Assembly: GCA_030590605.1 (NCBI GenBank)
Contig: JAUUYB010000089.1
Span: 1-5,273 of the forward strand
From: Candidatus Woesearchaeota archaeon
GTDB taxonomy: Archaea; Nanobdellota; Nanobdellia; Woesearchaeales; JAUUYB01
Direction of reading: 5' to 3'
DNA length: 5,273 nt
Notes under the pieces: generated by a model
What the model was told of the DNA's origin: nothing
Seen by the model: only the letters and a program-made list of their open reading frames with translations
The model's database searches: none
In this document: positions 1-2,618 of the stretch, piece by piece
How positions within the stretch are numbered: position 1 is the stretch's first letter
How the letters are laid out: each line of letters begins with the position of its first letter
Translations under genes and position numbers: made by a program

Positions 1-20
1 ACTGGTAAAATACACATATC

Positions 21-28
21 TTTATAAA
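21..28 (+). promoter_or_regulatory. TATA box for the small zinc-ribbon gene
   Basis: TTTATAAA matches the archaeal TATA-box consensus. Its centre lies near 24-25, so transcription would start around 50-52. This predicts a leader of about 50 bases before the ATG at 100. The A-rich leader that follows is compatible with this. No other promoter is visible upstream, but only 20 bases are available. The start site is inferred from the usual archaeal spacing, not observed. Confidence 0.6.
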
Positions 29-64
29 CTTAAAATCTAAAAGAGACAATTAACACAAAAAAAA

Positions 65-80
65 CAGGAGGAAACTCCTG
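65..80 (+). promoter_or_regulatory. Leader hairpin with GAAA tetraloop
   Basis: CAGGAG (65-70) and CTCCTG (75-80) form a perfect 6-bp stem closed by GAAA, a GNRA-type tetraloop. The hairpin lies in the predicted leader and ends 5 bases before the Shine-Dalgarno sequence of the 47-residue gene. Its 3' arm, CTCCT (75-79), is also complementary to AGGAG (86-90) inside that Shine-Dalgarno sequence. The same bases can therefore pair either upstream or with the ribosome binding site. The structure is read directly from the sequence; a regulatory role is inference. Confidence 0.6.
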
Positions 81-85
81 AGTCA

Positions 86-92
86 AGGAGGT
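86..92 (+). promoter_or_regulatory. Strong Shine-Dalgarno sequence that sets the start
   Basis: AGGAGGT is a near-complete match to the anti-Shine-Dalgarno end of archaeal 16S rRNA. It sits 1 base before an ATG at 94 and 7 bases before the in-frame ATG at 100. The 7-base spacing is normal and the 1-base spacing is not, so the ATG at 100 is preferred. It is the only clear Shine-Dalgarno sequence before a gene start in this window. Confidence 0.8.
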
Positions 93-99
93 AATGACT

Positions 100-243
100 A
101 TGAAAGGATATTGTATGAAATGTAAAGACCACAGAGAGATGAAGGACGCAACTCAGTCCAAGATGAAAAACGGAAGAGATATGGTTCGAGGAGTATGTAC
201 TAAATGCGGCACCAAGATGTGTAAGATTGGCAAGCTGGAGTAG
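100..243 (+). CDS. Small zinc-ribbon protein, DUF5679-like
   Basis: This is a 47-residue basic protein with two CxxC knuckles, C5/C8 (YCMKC) and C33/C36 (CTKCG), about 24 residues apart. It should fold as a single zinc ribbon; an extra cysteine, C41, follows the second knuckle. The pattern MKGYCMKCK, then a charged stretch with KNGRDMVRG, then CTKCGTKM resembles the DUF5679 family of short proteins common in DPANN archaea and CPR bacteria. That family assignment is from memory. No molecular function is established for it; the basic character would suit RNA or ribosome binding, but this is only inference. There is no signal peptide or membrane segment, so it is cytoplasmic. It appears to be a single-gene transcript with its own TATA box, a structured leader and a strong Shine-Dalgarno sequence, unlike its leaderless neighbours. 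Starting at the ATG at 94 would add only Met-Thr. Confidence 0.85.
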   Translation: MKGYCMKCKDHREMKDATQSKMKNGRDMVRGVCTKCGTKMCKIGKLE

Positions 244-277
244 GTCAGATTTTATGGATAGATTTGAGTTATAGAAC

Positions 278-296
278 AAGGGTTACTCTTACCCTT
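278..296 (+). terminator. Possible hairpin terminator after the zinc-ribbon gene
   Basis: AAGGGT (278-283) and ACCCTT (291-296) form a 6-bp stem around a 7-base loop, followed by TAATTA. It lies 34 bases after the stop codon and just before the corA promoter, a sensible place to end the upstream transcript. The T tract is short and archaeal termination often needs only a T run, so TTTT at 250-253 could serve instead. The call is weak. Confidence 0.35.
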
Positions 297-309
297 TAAT
301 TACAACAAA

Positions 310-320
310 CTTTTATAAAG
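310..320 (+). promoter_or_regulatory. TATA box for corA, leaderless arrangement
   Basis: CTTTTATAAAG is a palindromic, near-consensus archaeal TATA box preceded by an A-rich stretch (AACAAA) where a TFB recognition element would lie. Its centre at 315 is about 27-28 bases before the ATG at 343. Transcription should therefore start at or within a few bases of the start codon. The bases between (GTAGAGTACCCC) contain no Shine-Dalgarno sequence, which supports a leaderless mRNA. Confidence 0.75.
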
Positions 321-342
321 CCTGGAACCTGTAGAGTACCCC

Positions 343-1290
343 ATGATTAAGGTTTTAACCTATGCTAAGAAACAGCTGTCATGGGGGACACTCCAGGATC
401 TTGATAAGCGGACAAGCACTGTCTGGGTTGATTGTCTGAATCCTTCTAAGGAAGATCTTCGTGAACTTTCTAGACTTACTTGCGTCAATCTGGAGGATAT
501 CAAAGAGACCCTGGATCCTGCTGAACGCCCTAGGATCACTGAATATCCGAATTATACTGTCATAGCCTTCAAATCCCCCTACTACAAAGGGCATCAAGTG
601 ATCACTATCACGATAGGTATAATCATTCTTAAGTACGGGATCGTGACGTTAAGGACACATGAGATCAAGGCGATTGACCGTCTTTTTGCCCTCACTGACA
701 TGCAAAGGCAGAACTTATTTGAGAAGGGTTCAAGTTTCCTGCTTTATCGGCTTCTTGATTTTATCATCGAAGATTATTTTACAGTCATGGACGCAATGGA
801 TGAGACGATCGATAAGGTTGAGAACAAGATATTCAAGAACACTGAAGATCATATCATGAAAGACATATTCAAGCTGAAAAAGACACTTATCTATTTCCAT
901 AAGGCGCTCACTGCTAATCGGGAGGTCATCGCGCTATTAGACAGGGAGTTCGTAAAAGAATTGCATTCAGCTCACGTGCACAGGTTCCAGATACTTCATA
1001 ACGATTTGAACGAGCTTATCGATATCGGGTCTACCTATAAGGATATATTGACGTCCCAGATAGAGATCCATCTTTCCCAGGTCTCGAACAACTTGAACGT
1101 CGTGATGAAGAAGCTCACTGCTATGGCGTCGTTCGTCCTTATCCCCACAATGATTTCAGGCATCTACGGAATGAATTTTGTATTCATGCCGGAGATACAA
1201 TGGAAATATGGATATTTCATCATCTTAGGCGTGATGGCGTTTTCTGTACTCTTATTATATACCTATTTCAAGAAGAAGAAGTACCTTTGA
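343..1290 (+). CDS. corA: CorA-family magnesium/divalent cation transporter
   Basis: This 315-residue protein is of normal CorA length. The N-terminal two-thirds is the cytoplasmic alpha/beta plus long-helix region; long charged helices run from about 140 to 256 and form the gating funnel in the homopentamer. Two C-terminal membrane helices follow, about 257-276 and 289-309. The first ends in the family signature Y275-G276-M277-N278, preceded by the conserved P268-T269, and the short outside loop reads FVFMPEIQW, close to the MPEL loop of known CorA proteins. The GMN motif forms the selectivity region at the pore mouth, binding hydrated Mg2+ (also Co2+ or Ni2+ in relatives). The protein ends in a basic KKKKYL tail in the cytoplasm. 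The start rests on the TATA spacing and on the N-terminal strand beginning at once. The last 23 bases overlap the 3' end of the opposite-strand glycosylase gene. The family is clear; the preferred ion is not readable from sequence. Confidence 0.93.
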   Translation: MIKVLTYAKKQLSWGTLQDLDKRTSTVWVDCLNPSKEDLRELSRLTCVNLEDIKETLDPAERPRITEYPNYTVIAFKSPYYKGHQVITITIGIIILKYGIVTLRTHEIKAIDRLFALTDMQRQNLFEKGSSFLLYRLLDFIIEDYFTVMDAMDETIDKVENKIFKNTEDHIMKDIFKLKKTLIYFHKALTANREVIALLDREFVKELHSAHVHRFQILHNDLNELIDIGSTYKDILTSQIEIHLSQVSNNLNVVMKKLTAMASFVLIPTMISGIYGMNFVFMPEIQWKYGYFIILGVMAFSVLLLYTYFKKKKYL

Positions 1291-1963
1291 ACTGGCTGAT
1301 GATTGGATCGATTTCTCCTTTAGGAAATCTTTTGGCATGCTCTACTAGTAAAGCATGATATTCCTGGTATACTGTCAGATCATCATCTATACTTTCCTCG
1401 ATGAATCTTTGGATTTCATCATAATTCATTTTTTTATCGATGATCCCGAGTTTGAGAAATAGCCGTTTTGTATATGAATCTACTATGAAACTCTTGGTCT
1501 TGAACGCGAAAAGAAGCATAGAGTCAGCGGTTTCAGGCCCGATTCCTTTGACCTCCAACAGCGCTTCTCTGGAGGGAACCTTTCCTTGAAGAGACTCATA
1601 GAATTTGATGAACTCCTTGAGGTATTTCGCTTTTTGATTATAATACCCTGATACTTTGATGCGTTCCCGGATCTTCCCATCGCTTAATCTCTTGATCCCT
1701 TTAAGGTTAAGTGCATTGCTCTTGTTTAGGTTGATGAGTGCTTTTTCCACTGAAGTCCAGGAAGTGTTCTGTGTAAGTATCGCCCCCACACAGATCTCGA
1801 ATTGCTGTTGTTCATCTTTTGGATAGGTATAGTCGCCAGGATGGTAACCTTGTACAGCACCTGTCTTGGTCGGATTCGTCCCATCCACGCTTAAGAGCGG
1901 CCACCATCCTTGAGGACCGTAGCTATCAAAGAGTTTTCGATAGATCTTCATGAAGCTATTCAT
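1268..1963 (-). CDS. HhH-GPD DNA glycosylase, endonuclease III-related (COG2231/MagIII-like)
   Basis: This 231-residue protein has the helix-hairpin-helix glycosylase fold. The N-terminal YGPQGWWPLL (15-24) and AILTQNTSW (61-69) are typical of the endonuclease III-related branch that includes MagIII/MpgII methylpurine glycosylases. The hairpin is V138-K-G-I-G-P-E-T-A146, and the catalytic aspartate is D162 in FIVDSYTKRL. The position of the lyase lysine of Nth (GVGRKTA) is glutamate here (E144), so a monofunctional base-excision glycosylase without AP-lyase activity is predicted. The protein has a single cysteine (C58), so the C-terminal four-cysteine [4Fe-4S] loop of Nth and MutY is absent; the tail after HAKRF is only about 18 residues. 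The likely role is removal of alkylated or otherwise damaged bases; the substrate is not readable. The start is the ATG 27 bases from a TATA-like sequence, with no Shine-Dalgarno; the Met at 1949-1951 is an alternative. The 3' end overlaps corA. Confidence 0.88.
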   Translation of the reverse strand: MNSFMKIYRKLFDSYGPQGWWPLLSVDGTNPTKTGAVQGYHPGDYTYPKDEQQQFEICVGAILTQNTSWTSVEKALINLNKSNALNLKGIKRLSDGKIRERIKVSGYYNQKAKYLKEFIKFYESLQGKVPSREALLEVKGIGPETADSMLLFAFKTKSFIVDSYTKRLFLKLGIIDKKMNYDEIQRFIEESIDDDLTVYQEYHALLVEHAKRFPKGEIDPIISQFKGTSSS

Positions 1964-1986
1964 ATGAACAGTTAGGATATATCTTA

Positions 1987-1994
1987 TTATTAAA
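1987..1994 (-). promoter_or_regulatory. TATA box for the glycosylase gene
   Basis: On the minus strand this reads TTTAATAA, an AT-rich TATA-like octamer centred about 27 bases before the ATG (first base 1963). No Shine-Dalgarno sequence lies between. The match is weaker than that of corA, but the spacing equals that of the other leaderless genes. The left repeat copy of the mobile element begins 2 bases upstream of it. Confidence 0.55.
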
Positions 1995-1995
1995 T

Positions 1996-2004
1996 GTGAT
2001 GAAA
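1996..2004 (+). repeat. Left target-site duplication of the 216-bp element
   Basis: GTGATGAAA here is repeated exactly at 2221-2229, and the two copies directly abut the outer ends of the 16-bp inverted repeats. Identity could extend one base (G), but that G is also the first base of the element. Bases further out do not match (T on the left, C on the right), so the duplication is 9 bp. Confidence 0.8.
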
Positions 2005-2020
2005 GGCTATTATGAAATCC
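2005..2020 (+). repeat. Left terminal inverted repeat (16 bp)
   Basis: GGCTATTATGAAATCC is the exact reverse complement of 2205-2220. The first base after the left 9-bp direct repeat is the first base of this arm. Confidence 0.9.
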
Positions 2021-2083
2021 TCGCTACTATCGTCAGTCCGAGCTCCCACGCTAAACTCATCACAGCCGTCGTTAGGGGTCCCA

Positions 2084-2103
2084 AGAAAACCCTCTGGTTT
2101 TCT
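2084..2103 (+). repeat. Perfect 8-bp hairpin inside the element
   Basis: AGAAAACC (2084-2091) and GGTTTTCT (2096-2103) pair perfectly around the loop CTCT. It is one of several internal stems of the MITE-like element. It could be a structural part of the element, for example for strand recognition or an RNA fold, or a relic of the parent transposon. Confidence 0.7.
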
Positions 2104-2105
2104 GG

Positions 2106-2131
2106 CACAAATGAGCTTTGCTCATTTTGTG
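2106..2131 (+). repeat. 11-bp hairpin with one bulge inside the element
   Basis: CACAAATGAGC (2106-2116) pairs with GCTCATTTTGTG (2120-2131) across a TTT loop, leaving one bulged T (2125). A short TCCC/GGGA stem (2134-2144) follows directly. Two adjacent strong hairpins near the centre of the element are more structure than random spacer DNA would show. Confidence 0.7.
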
Positions 2132-2204
2132 GCTCCCTACGGGAACGCAGGCTTTTCGATGAAAGTAAGAGCTAGCGAGGAAGATAGTAGCTTCCGAAGG
2201 AATT

Positions 2205-2220
2205 GGATTTCATAATAGCC
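2205..2220 (-). repeat. Right terminal inverted repeat (16 bp)
   Basis: This is the exact reverse complement of 2005-2020, followed at once by the right copy of the 9-bp direct repeat. Confidence 0.9.
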
Positions 2221-2229
2221 GTGATGAAA
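2221..2229 (+). repeat. Right target-site duplication of the 216-bp element
   Basis: GTGATGAAA is the second copy of the 9-bp direct repeat at 1996-2004. It ends 6 bases before the TATA-like sequence of the next gene. Confidence 0.8.
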
Positions 2230-2235
2230 GAAACA

Positions 2236-2244
2236 TTAATATAT
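2236..2244 (+). promoter_or_regulatory. TATA box for the zinc-ribbon membrane protein gene
   Basis: TTAATATAT, preceded by the purine-rich AAAGAAACA that suits a TFB recognition element, is centred 26 bases before the ATG at 2266. The bases just before that ATG are a T run with no Shine-Dalgarno sequence. The spacing matches the other leaderless genes and argues for the start at 2266. Confidence 0.6.
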
Positions 2245-2265
2245 GAGAAACCCCATATTTTTTTT

Positions 2266-2550
2266 ATGGATATCGGCGATAAGGTCGAAGGTGATAAACG
2301 CATCGGTGATAAATTTTGCACTGCCTGCAGGACCAAGATGAAACTCGACGTCACTAACAATTTATTCTGTCCAAATTGCGGTTACAGACCGAATGCACCC
2401 CCACCGACTGAAAAGGTCCAGGAGTCCGGAAATAAAGAAAAACCTGCTCCTCCCTGGCTCGTGTGGGTCAAGATCGGAGGGTATATCCTTATAGGAGCTG
2501 CATGCATCTACATGCTATACGCGATGATTGGCATGATGGATAGTATATGA
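2266..2550 (+). CDS. Zinc-ribbon protein with C-terminal membrane anchor
   Basis: This is a 94-residue protein that I do not recognise as a named family. Residues 1-16 are charged and hold three GDK triplets spaced 5 residues apart. A zinc ribbon follows, with C18/C21 (CTAC) and C35/C38 (CPNCG), of the DNL/zinc_ribbon type found in many archaeal small membrane proteins. Residues 41-62 form a Pro/Glu/Lys-rich linker, and about 63-89 is a single hydrophobic helix (WLVWVKIGGYILIGAAC and on) ending five residues from the C-terminus. There is no signal peptide, so it resembles a tail-anchored protein with the ribbon in the cytoplasm. The frame stays open upstream to a TTG at 2203, but those codons lie in the mobile element's inverted repeat and direct repeat; promoter spacing supports the ATG at 2266. 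The lhr promoter follows in the 68-base gap downstream. The role is unknown. Confidence 0.75.
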   Translation: MDIGDKVEGDKRIGDKFCTACRTKMKLDVTNNLFCPNCGYRPNAPPPTEKVQESGNKEKPAPPWLVWVKIGGYILIGAACIYMLYAMIGMMDSI

Positions 2551-2588
2551 TTAAGCCTTCTCACCCACAGGTCACGCGTAGGCAACCC

Positions 2589-2595
2589 TTTTAAA
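2589..2595 (+). promoter_or_regulatory. TATA box for the helicase gene
   Basis: TTTTAAA, centred at 2592, lies 27 bases before the ATG at 2619. The intervening bases (ACTGATATCTCCAGACCT region) carry no Shine-Dalgarno sequence at a useful distance. This is the fourth case of the same leaderless geometry in the window, so the helicase probably has its own promoter rather than depending only on read-through from the upstream gene. Confidence 0.6.
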
Positions 2596-2618
2596 CCTAT
2601 ACTGATATCTCCAGACCT

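Larger units (their letters stand above)
2005..2220. mobile_element. 216-bp MITE-like non-autonomous transposable element
   Basis: The ends are a perfect 16-bp inverted repeat: GGCTATTATGAAATCC (2005-2020) and its complement (2205-2220). A 9-bp direct repeat flanks the whole unit, as expected for a transposase-generated target-site duplication. A second, subterminal inverted repeat, GCTACTATC (2023-2031) with GATAGTAGC (2183-2191), lies inside, followed by several hairpins, so a single strand could fold over much of its length. No transposase or credible protein is encoded; the open frames inside have no family-like content. Perfect ends and an intact duplication suggest recent insertion. The 9-bp duplication is compatible with several DDE transposase families, and I cannot assign one from the end GGCTATT. 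An autonomous partner would have to lie elsewhere in the genome. A stable non-coding RNA is the main alternative, but would not explain the flanking direct repeat. Confidence 0.8.

Noticed and set aside
94..99. Start of the first gene at ATG 94
   Set aside because: Only one base separates it from the Shine-Dalgarno sequence, too close for normal initiation, and it adds only Met-Thr.
37..279. Minus-strand open frame of 80 codons over the first gene
   Set aside because: It is antisense to the Shine-Dalgarno-led zinc-ribbon gene and has a low-complexity Ser/His/Phe composition.
2023..2191. Possible RNase P or SRP RNA, because AGTCCGAGCTCC at 2035-2046 recalls the AAGTCCG region of RNase P and the ends pair
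   Set aside because: The other conserved RNase P regions (the ACAGAAA-type block and a matching P4 3' strand) and the SRP helix 8 motif are not seen. The flanking 9-bp direct repeat is better explained by transposition.
2012..2215. Open frame of about 67 codons inside the structured element
   Set aside because: It runs through both inverted repeats and the hairpins, has no Shine-Dalgarno sequence or TATA box at the right distance, and its composition resembles no protein family. It is most likely a by-product of the element.
2203..2265. Longer zinc-ribbon protein starting at TTG 2203
   Set aside because: The extra 21 codons come from the element's inverted repeat, the direct repeat and the TATA-like promoter sequence; the ATG at 2266 has the correct promoter spacing.
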